A stretch of 37,091 bases of DNA from a virus. Positions 20,779 to 31,300 of the stretch are shown one piece after another. The position numbers and the translations under genes were made by a program. Each line of letters starts with the position of its first letter. The first letter of the stretch is position 1. Where the stretch lies: the IMG/VR virus record IMGVR_UViG_3300024999_000236, positions 1 to 37,091 of that record; one strand, 5' to 3'. The notes beneath the pieces are model-generated. The model was not told where the DNA came from. It made no database searches and saw only the letters and a program-made list of their open reading frames with translations.

Positions 20779-21555
20779 ATGTCAATATCAGAATCATTAT
20801 TTTTTATTTATGATAATGTAAACTTTTATGAACAATTTGGAATTATAAATGTCCATGTTGATTCAGGGTTATATGATGAAAGTTTTCTATCAAATAGAAC
20901 CATAATTGAACAAAAAATAAGAAAAAATCCAGTTCCATATTTTCAAGAAATTCAAGAAGATACATTAGAGTTAAAATTATCATTTGCTTTTTCTGATAAA
21001 TTTGATGAAGAGAAAATTCGTGAAGTGGCAAGAAGTCTAAAAAAAGATTTTTATGCTCCTTTGATTTTTTCAGAGAATCCAGACCGTATCTTTTTCGCAT
21101 TATGTACTGACAATCCAAGATTAATACACACTGGATTGGGAACTGGCTATATAAATTTGAATTTCAGATGCAACGCTCCTTGGAGTTTTAGTCCAATTTA
21201 CTCTTCTCCTATTTATGATTACTCCTCTAATTCTGTTGAAGGAACTCAATTGAAATTTATAAACAATGGTGATCTTCCATTGTCACCTCTCATTAATGTA
21301 GAAATCGTTAGTGGGACATCTTTTTCAATTCAAAACTTATCTGATGGTGGAAAATTAATGTCATTCACAGATTTAGAAGTTGGTGAAATTTTAGAAATAA
21401 ATTGTGAATCTGAAGATATTAAAACCAATATTCCGTTAATTTATAGATATGATTCTATATCAGGAGATTTTCTGAGTTTGAATAGAGGAATTTCAAATTT
21501 GTTGGTTAAAGGTAATATAAAACTACAATTCCAATATGAACATAGAATTCTCTAG
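20779..21555 (+). CDS. Distal tail protein (Dit, Sipho_tail family)
   Basis: This 258-residue protein starts at ATG 20779, behind AAAGGTAGGTGAATAATTA. The N-terminal half has the Sipho_tail pattern: LLFIYDNVNF-type opening strands, an alternating strand region with DTLELKLSFAFSDKFDEEKI, VARSLKKDFYAPLIFSENPD and FNLNFRCNAPWSFSPIYSS-like end (here YINLNFRCNAPWSFSPIYSS). The C-terminal half is a beta-sandwich-like galectin region (KFINNGDLPLSPLINVEIVS). Dit forms the hexameric ring joining tail tube and tip. Its place right after the tape measure and before the large tip protein is the standard order in Gram-positive siphophages. Confidence 0.85.
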   Translation: MSISESLFFIYDNVNFYEQFGIINVHVDSGLYDESFLSNRTIIEQKIRKNPVPYFQEIQEDTLELKLSFAFSDKFDEEKIREVARSLKKDFYAPLIFSENPDRIFFALCTDNPRLIHTGLGTGYINLNFRCNAPWSFSPIYSSPIYDYSSNSVEGTQLKFINNGDLPLSPLINVEIVSGTSFSIQNLSDGGKLMSFTDLEVGEILEINCESEDIKTNIPLIYRYDSISGDFLSLNRGISNLLVKGNIKLQFQYEHRIL

Positions 21556-21598
21556 TTTTAGTCATAATTCTGAAGTTATTAATGAAAGGAAATAAAAT

Positions 21599-24500
21599 AT
21601 GTTGCAACAAATCGATTTGTCAAATACTACTCAAACGCCTAAAATACAAATATGTAAACCAAATAAAACAATTATAGGCAATATTAAAGAATCATACAAT
21701 ATAAATCTAAAACAAAAAATAATTGGTACATCTGAACTAAACTTTAATATACCATATCTTATAGAAAAAAATCATCAATTAATAGGCAATCCTCATATAT
21801 CTCAATTGAAAAATAGATACTTAATTAAATTTACTTTAGGAGAATTTGTAGAGTGGTTTATTATTAACAATCCATCAAATAATTCAGATGATAGTTCAGA
21901 TTTTTTATCTATTCAAGCATTCTCTCTTGAATATGAATTAAGCGATAGATATATTCGCAATTATCATCCAACATCTATTATACTTTCAGATGTGATTAAC
22001 ATTGCACTAATAGATACATCTTGGACAATAAGCAGTGTTCCCAATGGTTTTGATACTGTTTATAGAGCATTTGATGTTTCGTCTACTTCTGTATTGTCAT
22101 TTATTTTAGAAGTGGCAGAGAAATTTAATTTAATTGCAAAATTTAATACATCCCTTAGACAAATTGACTTTTATAAAAAGGATAATTTGGGACAAAATAA
22201 AGGATTGACTGCTAATGAGAGAAAATATTTAAAATCTATTAGTGATGGAATAGACAATACTAAATTCTGTACAAGATTAAAAGTTTTTGGCAAAGACGAT
22301 TTAACAATAAATAGAGTAAACCCTACGGGTCAGAATTATGTAGAAGATTATACATATTTTATGCTACCATTCACAAGAGATGTAAATAAAGTTACTATAA
22401 CTCATTCAGATTATTTGTCTGACGAATTATGTCAAGCCGAATTGGATTTTATAGATTTAATATCATCTAAATTAACAGATTATAATTATTTGCTCTCACA
22501 ATTAACACCATTACAAGAATTATTAACAACCAAACAAAATGAATTAGATGAATTAAATATAACGTTAAAGAATAATAATTATAATATACAATTATCAGTC
22601 GCGGAAGTTACAGATTTGACAGTATTGTTGGCAGAGCAAACCAATGTAAAAAATGCAATAACTTCCAAAGAAGCGGAAATAATTGTTGTAGGAATAGATA
22701 TTTATGCAATACAATCTCAAATTACTGCATTACAATCTTTATTGTCTTTATCAAACAATTTCTCTTCATCTTTATTAGCAGAAAGAAATCGATTTATTAT
22801 AGAAAAAGAAATTACAGATAGTGCATATATTGATGATGTAGACTTATATGGTTTTGCAAAGGATAAATTAGATGAAATGTGCATCCCTCCAATTTCCCTA
22901 CAGATTAATATTGTAAATTTTCTAGAATGCATAACGGAACAGCATAACTGGGGGAAAATTGTTTTAGGAGATACTGTCAACGTAAAACATAGTTTACTTA
23001 ATGTCAATGTAACTGCCCAAATAACTGAAACAAATTTTAATTTTGAAAGTAGGGACATAGATTTAACAATATCCAATATAGTTAAGATTGAAAATGAAGA
23101 TGAGAAATTATCGAGATTAATTAATAAAGCATCTTATGTTGGAAATATAGTAGATATCAATAAACCTGAATGGGATAATGCTTTGTCTAATTCTCAAAAA
23201 TACACAGACTTGCAAGCACAAGATATTAATAAATCATTAATTAATTTGGCTGTGAATGCAAATATAATTTCTCAAGATGGGTACATTACATTAATTGAGT
23301 CAAATACTTTAAAAACGTCATTAGATCAGTTATTGTCTGAGTCAATTGAATTTTTAAGTGTAGATTATTTAGATATTGCTACAGAGAAAACGAATTATCA
23401 AAATGCTTTAGACGTATTGCAAATAGAATTAGATAATTGGATTGGGAAAAGTAGTTATCCTATCTTTATTACTTTAGCACAAAAAACCATATTAACAACT
23501 AAATTTGAAAATGTTCAAAGTACAAAATCAATTTTAATTAATAAAATAAGCATTGTTAGGGAGAATAATGCAAAATTTTATTCGACAAGTCAATTGAATA
23601 ATTTTATTAGTGAAACTTATGATCTTGATTTAACAGGGATTCAAACTCAAATAGATGGAAAAATAGAATCGTATTTTACGGATACAGACCCCAATACTTG
23701 GTTGGAAACAGATAGAACAAAGCATAATGGAGATATGTGGTACAGTGCTTCGACCAAATTATTAAAACGATATAATGGAACAACGAATTTGTGGGCGTTA
23801 ATTGAAGATCAAAAAGCCATTGACGCTTATACAAGTGCTTCAACGGCACAAGATACGGCAGATTCTAAACGTAGAGTATTTATTGCAACTCCTACAGTCC
23901 CTTATGATATTGGCGACTTATGGAGAATTGAAGGTCAACCAGATTTCAAAATATGTATTGTTAGTAAATTAATATCTGAAACTTATGTTAGTACAGATTG
24001 GATTATAGCTACAGATACAGAAGGGTTTATTAATGCACAAATTTTAGATGTAGAAACATCTCTTGGTAGTTTAAAAGCAAATATAGATGATTTTTCAAGT
24101 GATTCTATATTAACATTATCTGAAGCGAATTCATTGAAGATATCTTTAAGTCAAGTTAATTCTGAAAGTGCAGACTTGATTATTATTGCTGATAAATTAT
24201 TAATTACAACAGAGAAATACAATTATCAAACTGCATTAAATAATTTACAATCAGAATTAAATAGTTGGATTACCGTTCCTAATGGAAACTACACGGGGAC
24301 ATATCCGATTGTCATAACGCCAACTAATAGAACAAACATTCAAACAAAATTTCAAGATGTTCAAAATAAAAAATCGATATTAATAAATATTATAGGGGAG
24401 GTAAGAAATACAAATGCAACATTTTGGGGAATTGAATCTGGTGGTGCAATATCTGTAATGAATCTTACTCCTTTAGATTATGAACCTAAATCTCAATTTA

Positions 24501-26044
24501 CAGGATATAGCACAGGAGTAATACCAAATACTATTTCAGTTGCAAGTACAGCAAATTTTCCTAGCTCTGGAATTATATACTATACTGTCCATGTCAATGA
24601 AGGGGGTATAATTAAAGATTATATACTTCCACAAGTTTATACGTCAAAAGATGACATTAATAATAAATTTTATTTAAATGATCCACCAACTTACTCTATA
24701 AATTCATATCCTCCGGGTGGTGGTATGATTTATACATTCCCATATCAGCCACAAACTACGGTTTATGAAGTTTCCCTCGATTATAAGGACATATGGGTTG
24801 CAAGCACAAGTGGGTTTCCTGATTCTGGTATTCTATATAGTTATAACAATAATAAAATAATACAACAACCTTATATTTCTAAAGATGCAAATGCTTTTTA
24901 TTGTGATGCAATGAATGAAGAAATGGTTAGTGATGAAGTTACCTATGTTGGTCTTTATCAAAATCCTGTTACTGTTGATATTAGTGTTGGGGAAATAATT
25001 GCAGTTAATAATAAGAATGTAAGGATGGTTGTTCCTGCAAAAACATGGACAAATTACCCGATATATTTATCACATACAGGATGCAGAGATTCAAGAAGAA
25101 TGGATGTTGGTTGGATATATGTATATATCTATATAGATCAAAACAGTGAATTACAAATTGCTAATTATGATACTATTAATGGTGTAGTTTTATTTCCACC
25201 ACAATTGAACATTTATAATCCATCTCCCTATATTTGGCAAACACCAGTAAGTAGTTATTCAATGATTGCTATAACCTATCCTAATCCTTCTCAATTATGG
25301 GGAGTAATGTGTAATGATACAAATAGAAGATATATTTATGTTAATTCTACTTGGTATTTCTATGACACATACTCTTCCAATGATATTTTAGTTGGTTATT
25401 TAATGTGTGGTTTTGGAAAAACAGAACCAAGTGGGATATATAGTTTTGGTAATTTTGACACTAATACGGACAATACTCCAGTTTGGAAAGCAATTGTAAA
25501 ACAAGACTTTCGCTATAGAAATGATAAGTTAATTCAATATGATTTAAGTGGAAATGGAGTTAATTTATCAACATATGGTACTGATATGATATCAATGATA
25601 TTGACAGGGGCGAACAGTAGTGTTCAATCAATATATAATACTCATACAAAGTATATTCCATTAGGAATAAGTAAAAGAACATGTGATTTATCAATTACTT
25701 CTAATACTACAAAGACCGGAGCAGACATTTTGGTTCAGGGTGCTCATTTTAACGTTGGTAGAAAAGCTGCAGGTGGAGATAGTTATGGTATTAAAGTATT
25801 GTGGGGTATTTATGTAAATTCGGATGGAACCTCAGTCCATGTTGACCAAAAAAGAAATAGTGTAACATGGGGGGATTACGTAATTCCACCTACTGCATTA
25901 AACACTATATATACAATAATTTGTGACCTTGATATTATGCCATATCCAAATAATCCAAATATAATGTGTTTAAAAGTTGTATTATTTAATTATTCTAACG
26001 TAGATGAAACTGTTAATTTAAGATTGAATTGGTCTGCTAGTTAA
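21599..26044 (+). CDS. Tail tip / tail-associated protein (Tal-like), large
   Basis: The product has 1481 residues; AATGAAAGGAAATAAAAT precedes ATG 21599. The first 390 or so residues follow the gp27/prophage endopeptidase-tail plan: beta domains with ELNFNIPYLIEKN and FILEVAEKFNLIAKFNTS. A coiled coil (about 285-390) and a return to the fold with LGDTVNVKHS follow. Downstream is the phage tip pattern DPNTWLETDRTKHNGDMWY, then AYTSASTAQDTADSKRRVF and YDIGDLWRIEG. It is flanked by two copies of a helical unit (about residues 545-660 and 820-945). The C-terminal 500 residues are beta-rich, possibly receptor- or carbohydrate-contacting. No lytic active site is recognised. It would form the tail tip below Dit. 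Confidence 0.8.
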   Translation: MLQQIDLSNTTQTPKIQICKPNKTIIGNIKESYNINLKQKIIGTSELNFNIPYLIEKNHQLIGNPHISQLKNRYLIKFTLGEFVEWFIINNPSNNSDDSSDFLSIQAFSLEYELSDRYIRNYHPTSIILSDVINIALIDTSWTISSVPNGFDTVYRAFDVSSTSVLSFILEVAEKFNLIAKFNTSLRQIDFYKKDNLGQNKGLTANERKYLKSISDGIDNTKFCTRLKVFGKDDLTINRVNPTGQNYVEDYTYFMLPFTRDVNKVTITHSDYLSDELCQAELDFIDLISSKLTDYNYLLSQLTPLQELLTTKQNELDELNITLKNNNYNIQLSVAEVTDLTVLLAEQTNVKNAITSKEAEIIVVGIDIYAIQSQITALQSLLSLSNNFSSSLLAERNRFIIEKEITDSAYIDDVDLYGFAKDKLDEMCIPPISLQINIVNFLECITEQHNWGKIVLGDTVNVKHSLLNVNVTAQITETNFNFESRDIDLTISNIVKIENEDEKLSRLINKASYVGNIVDINKPEWDNALSNSQKYTDLQAQDINKSLINLAVNANIISQDGYITLIESNTLKTSLDQLLSESIEFLSVDYLDIATEKTNYQNALDVLQIELDNWIGKSSYPIFITLAQKTILTTKFENVQSTKSILINKISIVRENNAKFYSTSQLNNFISETYDLDLTGIQTQIDGKIESYFTDTDPNTWLETDRTKHNGDMWYSASTKLLKRYNGTTNLWALIEDQKAIDAYTSASTAQDTADSKRRVFIATPTVPYDIGDLWRIEGQPDFKICIVSKLISETYVSTDWIIATDTEGFINAQILDVETSLGSLKANIDDFSSDSILTLSEANSLKISLSQVNSESADLIIIADKLLITTEKYNYQTALNNLQSELNSWITVPNGNYTGTYPIVITPTNRTNIQTKFQDVQNKKSILINIIGEVRNTNATFWGIESGGAISVMNLTPLDYEPKSQFTGYSTGVIPNTISVASTANFPSSGIIYYTVHVNEGGIIKDYILPQVYTSKDDINNKFYLNDPPTYSINSYPPGGGMIYTFPYQPQTTVYEVSLDYKDIWVASTSGFPDSGILYSYNNNKIIQQPYISKDANAFYCDAMNEEMVSDEVTYVGLYQNPVTVDISVGEIIAVNNKNVRMVVPAKTWTNYPIYLSHTGCRDSRRMDVGWIYVYIYIDQNSELQIANYDTINGVVLFPPQLNIYNPSPYIWQTPVSSYSMIAITYPNPSQLWGVMCNDTNRRYIYVNSTWYFYDTYSSNDILVGYLMCGFGKTEPSGIYSFGNFDTNTDNTPVWKAIVKQDFRYRNDKLIQYDLSGNGVNLSTYGTDMISMILTGANSSVQSIYNTHTKYIPLGISKRTCDLSITSNTTKTGADILVQGAHFNVGRKAAGGDSYGIKVLWGIYVNSDGTSVHVDQKRNSVTWGDYVIPPTALNTIYTIICDLDIMPYPNNPNIMCLKVVLFNYSNVDETVNLRLNWSAS

Positions 26045-26066
26045 TTTTTAAATAAGGGGTGATGAT

Positions 26067-26195
26067 ATGTCGGATGAAAATTTAATTCCACAGAGAATTA
26101 GAGTAGCAATTACTTTTGATCAAGTGATTGCTACAAATGCAAATGAGCAAAACTTCTTGTTGATAGGAATCGATGAAGGTGAAAAAACAGAATGA
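26067..26195 (+). CDS. Hypothetical 42-aa protein
   Basis: This short gene runs from ATG 26067 to TGA 26195, with AAGGGGTGATGAT as ribosome binding site, in the gap after the tip protein. The product begins MSDENLIPQRIRVAITFDQV and ends in an acidic IDEGEKTE. It is too short for membrane or domain calls. Many Gram-positive siphophages carry a similarly small gene between tip and fibre genes; the function is unknown. Confidence 0.5.
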   Translation: MSDENLIPQRIRVAITFDQVIATNANEQNFLLIGIDEGEKTE

Positions 26196-26257
26196 AACTA
26201 ATTGGATGATATTCTGTTTACTATTTTAATGAAATAAGAACAGAAAGCATAATTGCC

Positions 26258-26285
26258 GAGGAGGAATTTAATTCTTCCTCTTTTG
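26258..26285 (+). terminator. Terminator after small gene
   Basis: GAGGAGGAAT (26258-26267) pairs with ATTCTTCCTC (26271-26280, one G-T) across a 3-base loop, followed by TTTT. Confidence 0.75.
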
Positions 26286-26321
26286 CTGTTCAAATAAACT
26301 TTTAAGGAAGGTGATTAATTA

Positions 26322-27203
26322 ATGGCTTTTTTCTCAGATTCAAATCCGTTATATACTTTAGAAAATCTAGAACCATATCCATCTACCACAGATTTATTAC
26401 CCGTAGTAAGTGGTCGTACAATTTTGTTACAAATTCCAAATGAATTCCAAAAAGTTGTTGTTTCAGATCCATCTGCTCCCTTAGTTCAATATTTTGAAAC
26501 GACTGGATTATTAACCCAATCAACTTTTTATAGAGTTGATTATAAAAATGGTGGAATTGTTTACTTAGATTCTTCTCAAAATGGTAAAACATTACAATTT
26601 AATTATTATAGTAAAGGTGTAATGGGGATTAGTTCTAGACGAGTTATCACAGATAATAATGCCGATCCTACTGAGACTTTGCAATCTTTTATTGATGCAA
26701 CAGGTCAAGATTTACAACAATTTAAAAATGATACAAATCAGACATACAGTGATTTTGTTGAATCAACAAATAATTCTTATGATGATTATGTAAATACAAC
26801 GGATTTAAGAATTCAATATACAGATTCAATAATGATTAGTAAATTTTCTGAGATAGATGTAAAAATTGCAGATACGGAAGTTGCTAGACAAAATGCAATT
26901 GTTGCAACGAGTGATGCAAATGTTGCAACAACTAATGCAAGCAATGCGACAACTTTAGCTAATACAGCATATACAACAACTTTAACAATTCCTAAAGTTC
27001 CAGTTGCTACATATTCACAAATTACAAGTGTTTATTCTAATCCATCTGTTGGGTGGGAAGTTGTAACCTTGGATACTGGTAATAAGTATAGATATAGTGG
27101 CTCTGCTTGGATTGAAAATGGTAATGTTAATAGAGGTGGAATTTTGGTTGGATCAAGTCAACCTTCCGACAATTCTATAATCTGGATAGATATTAATAGT
27201 TAG
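26322..27203 (+). CDS. Minor tail / baseplate-associated protein
   Basis: This 293-residue protein starts at ATG 26322 behind AAGGAAGGTGATTAATTA. The first 110 residues form a beta-rich domain (TDLLPVVSGRTILLQIPNEF, then YRVDYKNGGIVYLDSSQNGK) resembling structural adaptors of phage tails. The middle (about 115-225) is a helical, Thr/Asn/Ala-rich stalk with the near-repeat VATxDAN(V/A)ATTNA, likely a trimeric coiled coil. The end carries GWEVVTLDTGNKYRYSGSAW and NSIIWIDIN, short modules often seen in fibre-associated proteins. The plan suggests a fibre or adaptor linking the tip to receptor-binding protein. The exact role is not known. Confidence 0.6.
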   Translation: MAFFSDSNPLYTLENLEPYPSTTDLLPVVSGRTILLQIPNEFQKVVVSDPSAPLVQYFETTGLLTQSTFYRVDYKNGGIVYLDSSQNGKTLQFNYYSKGVMGISSRRVITDNNADPTETLQSFIDATGQDLQQFKNDTNQTYSDFVESTNNSYDDYVNTTDLRIQYTDSIMISKFSEIDVKIADTEVARQNAIVATSDANVATTNASNATTLANTAYTTTLTIPKVPVATYSQITSVYSNPSVGWEVVTLDTGNKYRYSGSAWIENGNVNRGGILVGSSQPSDNSIIWIDINS

Positions 27204-27243
27204 TAGTCAATAAATAATAATTATTAAATTACTTGATTTTAGA

Positions 27244-27270
27244 ACGGATATATTTTTATCTGTTTATTTA
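27244..27270 (+). terminator. Weak terminator
   Basis: ACGGATA (27244-27250) pairs with TATCTGT (27257-27263) using G-T pairs, followed by a T-rich run. Confidence 0.5.
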
Positions 27271-27294
27271 TTTTGTGTAAAAGGAGTTTTAAAA

Positions 27295-27462
27295 ATGAAT
27301 ATTTACAATTGCTTCTCACAGAAGTTGGCTGGATTTTTACTTACGAATGGATTTCCTATTATTGGAGTTAAATCTGATTTAAAGAAAACTGGTAGAAATA
27401 TTTATTTGTTTCAAGATAGTGAATTGCTTAGAGCAATGATTAGTAAGTATAAAACAGTATAA
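27295..27462 (+). CDS. DUF5659-like small phage protein
   Basis: This 55-residue product is encoded from ATG 27295 to TAA 27462; AAAAGGAGTTTTAAAA is the ribosome binding site. The sequence has the pattern of the DUF5659 family: YNCFSQKLAGFLLTNGF, then VKSDLKKTGRNIYLFQDSE and a final short helix. These proteins are common beside structural and fibre genes of Gram-positive phages; their function is unknown. It lies between the adaptor gene and an HNH endonuclease. Confidence 0.6.
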   Translation: MNIYNCFSQKLAGFLLTNGFPIIGVKSDLKKTGRNIYLFQDSELLRAMISKYKTV

Positions 27463-27484
27463 AAAGAAAGAAGGTTGTATAAAT

Positions 27485-28330
27485 ATGCCATATATAAAAT
27501 TTAAAATAGAAAAAACATATGAAGAATATCTAGAACTATTTAAAATTACTTGTGAAGAGTTAGGTAAAGCATTGACCGTAAAAGAATTAAGAAATAATAA
27601 AAACTTACCTTATGAGAACTATTTTATAAAATATTGTCCAAATAAAGATGTAAAGAAATATAATGATTTTCTAGAATGGATAGGTCTTAATCCTAACATT
27701 AAACTATCTATATACACTTATGAAATAGCATATGAAGAATTTGCGAAACGAGGATTTATTTTATTACCACAAGAATATAAAGATTCTAAATCTCCTTTAA
27801 CATATGTATGTCTTAAACATCCAAATATAATTCAAACGAAAACTCTGAATAATTTATTATTTGGCAAATATAGTGAAACTCAAATGTGTTACCTTTGTTA
27901 CAAAGAAAGCATAACTGGATCAGGAAGTCATTTTTGGAAAGGCGGTATCTCTTCTCTAAACGCCTACTTACGAGAATTTATAGATGAATGGAAAAAGAAA
28001 AGTATGGCAAATTCTGGTTATAGATGTGTAATAACAGGTGGTAAATTTGATGTAATTCATCATCTTTACTCATTTAATAAAATATTACAAGAAGTGTTAA
28101 CAGAATTAGACATACCAATTTATTCTATAATTAATAAATATACTACCGAAGAATTAGAACTACTAAAAATAAATATTGCGCGAAAACATGATGATTATCC
28201 TTTGGGAGTATGTTTATGTAAAAAGATACATAATTTATATCATCATATTTATGGCGACGATAATGCCCCTGAACAATTTGAAGAGTTTAAGAACAAATAT
28301 AATAATGGCGAATTTGAAGAGGCAAGTTAA
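27485..28330 (+). CDS. HNH homing endonuclease
   Basis: The product has 281 residues; AGAAAGAAGGTTGTATAAAT precedes ATG 27485. Residues about 8-70 resemble one homing-endonuclease-associated repeat, related to those of the genes at 2689 and 11686. Residues about 80-145 hold a small Cys module with CYLCYK. The catalytic part (about 150-265) has HFWKGGISSLNAYLREFIDE, CVITGGKFDVIHHLYSFN with the paired His192-His193, and GVCLCKKIHNLYHHIYG with the closing His, the usual layout of phage HNH endonucleases. It would nick or cut a site in related phages lacking the gene. It sits between a small gene and the receptor-binding protein, an insertion-tolerant spot. Confidence 0.85.
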   Translation: MPYIKFKIEKTYEEYLELFKITCEELGKALTVKELRNNKNLPYENYFIKYCPNKDVKKYNDFLEWIGLNPNIKLSIYTYEIAYEEFAKRGFILLPQEYKDSKSPLTYVCLKHPNIIQTKTLNNLLFGKYSETQMCYLCYKESITGSGSHFWKGGISSLNAYLREFIDEWKKKSMANSGYRCVITGGKFDVIHHLYSFNKILQEVLTELDIPIYSIINKYTTEELELLKINIARKHDDYPLGVCLCKKIHNLYHHIYGDDNAPEQFEEFKNKYNNGEFEEAS

Positions 28331-28342
28331 GTCTCTTTTTTA
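28317..28342 (+). terminator. Terminator overlapping end of HNH gene
   Basis: AAGAGGC (28317-28323) pairs with GTCTCTT (28331-28337, one G-T) across a 7-base loop and a T run follows. The stem starts inside the last codons of the HNH gene. Confidence 0.55.
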
Positions 28343-28383
28343 ATTTAAAGATAAAATTCTTATAAAGGAGGAATATAAATAAA

Positions 28384-31300
28384 ATGTCTACGATGAAATA
28401 TTTTGATATAGGTACACAAACTTGGCAAAGAGTTGATTCGGGAGCCATCAACGATGGAGTGGATAGAATAATTCCTAGTGATTTAAAATCATTTCATAGA
28501 AGTCAATTACATAGTGGATTTTTAAACTTTGGTAGCATAAGTGATTTTACACTTTCTATTTCGACTTTGAATGCAGTAAAAATTAATCGTGATTTGTTTG
28601 TTAATTTAAATAGTTATTATGTTAAAATTCCTGTGAATACTTTAATTCAATTTTCGGCACCCCCCTCTTCAGGAATAAGAAATGATTTGGCATATTTAAA
28701 AGCAACATTAGATTCTAAAGGATATTTAACAGGAGCGACTATTCAGGTTGCTGATAATGCAAATACATTAACTAACATAAGTTATACATTAGATAGTGTT
28801 GATAAAGGTTTGTATAAAAACGGAAGTAATTTAGCAATAGAAATTTGCACTATTCCAAGGAGAAATTCTGGTTCATATTTACCTTCAAATCCTAATGGGG
28901 CAAAAAATTATTATGCTCTTGGTGCTTCTAACTCTATTACCACAACTTATACAGGATCTTCAGTAATAATTACAGTTCCTTCTACTACAGGAATGCAAAT
29001 TAATGACATCATAAAATCAGGAGCTAATATATTTTTAGTAACAGCAATTGGTTCTTCAACTCAGTTTACAGCAACTTATACAACTCCTACGAGTAGTGTT
29101 TCAGGAGTTTTAAATTTAACTTTAGTTTCTGATAGGGTAGATGGTAATTATTCCAATGTAATTGATAGTAGAGATTTACAAATCAATAATGATTTACGTC
29201 ATAGAACACAATTTCAATATAATTTTGATTATGAAGTTAAACGTGGTTCGGACCAATTTATGAGAGGTGAATTAAGTCCTAAAAAGTTATTGAAGACGTA
29301 TCATGGAATTCCAAAAACAGAAATAGATAACAACACTATATTCTACGCTAGTTTGGATGGGACGACTGTAGCTGAGGTTGGTGGAACGGATTTAAAAAAT
29401 GTTACTGCAACTTTTAAGCCGTCTTTAGTTGGTTCTGGATTAGTTGTTTCTGGTTATTATAAAAGGATAGATGTTAGTACATTTAATCTAAACAGCGCTG
29501 GAACAATTGATCTTTTAGTAAGTCCTCTTGTTAATACAAGCAATGGTATATTTTCTTTAAGGGATGCTTCTGATAAATGTTTATTGTCTTTGGTTATGGA
29601 TACAGCTTCAACTAGATTATTTCTAGGTACTGGCAATGGAACAACTTATTATACAGACACCGTTTTAGGTGGCTCAACTTTTAAGTACACTACAATGCCC
29701 GAAATAGCTAAACAATCTATGATACCCCTAAGAGTTACTATGGCCTACTCTGGTTCAACGACTGTAATTAAATTATTAGTAAATGGCAGTGTAAAATACA
29801 CAATTACTTTTTCTGGTCAACTGCCTACCATTAAAGATTTAGTGTTTTTTAGCACTTCTGATATGCACAACAGTCAAAACTTTAGTGCTTATTATGCTAA
29901 CGGGATTTTAGCAGACATCTCAATCTCCAACATCGACCGTGGCTCACTATTCCCCAATCTCCCTGCCGACTTCATATCAGGTGACGCAGTAATCATGCCA
30001 GCCTACACCGACCAAAGACGCATTTTATCGGAGAGTCAGACGACACAAACTGTCAATTCTATTGTAAAAGCGACAAATTTGTTAAATAGTCGTGGTGTTT
30101 CTAGGGTAATAATTGGCACTCCTAATACTTGGAGTGCGAATGATACAGTGACAGTTACAGGTATGGCAGGAGAATTGATTTCTGGAGTTTATTCAAGTCC
30201 TTTAGCAACTGTGATTAAGGATGCTTTATCTACTGATACAGTTATTTATACTGATTCAGTTACAGGATTGGTCGCTGGTGATGAAGTTAAATTAGTTGAT
30301 AGAGTTTTAGGTACAATTTTAGCAACAAAAACTATTGCTACAGATGGAGTAGATACTACTTTAAAGAAAGTAACATTTACAGCAACTATTGGAGTAGCAT
30401 TAAGTAAATATCAAGTTGTAGTAATGGAGTCAACTGCTAGTTCAAGCGTTCCATTAGTCTACCACATGGTAGCAGGAGTAAAAACGGCAGTAGTAGGAAC
30501 ATGGGCAACACTTAGTACAAATGTAGCAACATTTACATTGGGAACAAATGCAGGACTTGTAGCACAAGACATTCAAATTGATTATTCTATGATTATGCCA
30601 GCAGGTCAACCTGCATTGAGTGTACCGACAACAACTACTTTAATGGGTGAAGCAGGGTTTAGATTACCTTATGCTAATCAAACTATTACAAGTGATTATG
30701 CTAATAAGGTTAGTGGTAGGACATGGGAGAATCCGAATATTGCTAAGACATTAAGTGCGATTGTAGCAAATAATCCTGCTCCCACAGATTTTACTACAGA
30801 ATTGATTACTTCTGAATACGCAAAAATGTTTACATTAGATGGAATTTTAACTACATTTAGCACAAGTGTCAATGGTGATCAAGCAGTTAGAATTCATCAA
30901 TTAAATACAATTAAAAATATTGAACGCAAATTAGGTAGTAAAATTCCTGCAAGTACGACTGCTTTAAAAGTGGCATGGATTAAATCTAATGTAAGTAAAT
31001 TAATTCCAAAACTCAATTGTTCAGGAAGTTCACCAACTGGCAATAAAGCCACGGTAGCAATTCGAGATAATAATAGCAATACTTGGACTGTTGGAGGTAA
31101 TCATACTAATGCAGGGATTACATTAATTTCTTATGATATTACAAGTGCAAGCACAGTCACATTAGCAAATGCTATTGATGCTAATGGAATATTGAATGTA
31201 ATTTCGTATGGCGATGTATCAGATGGTGTGACTGCAAGTGTAATTAATAATGATTATGTGAGTTTGGATATTGTTTTTCAGAATAAAATCGTGAATTTAT

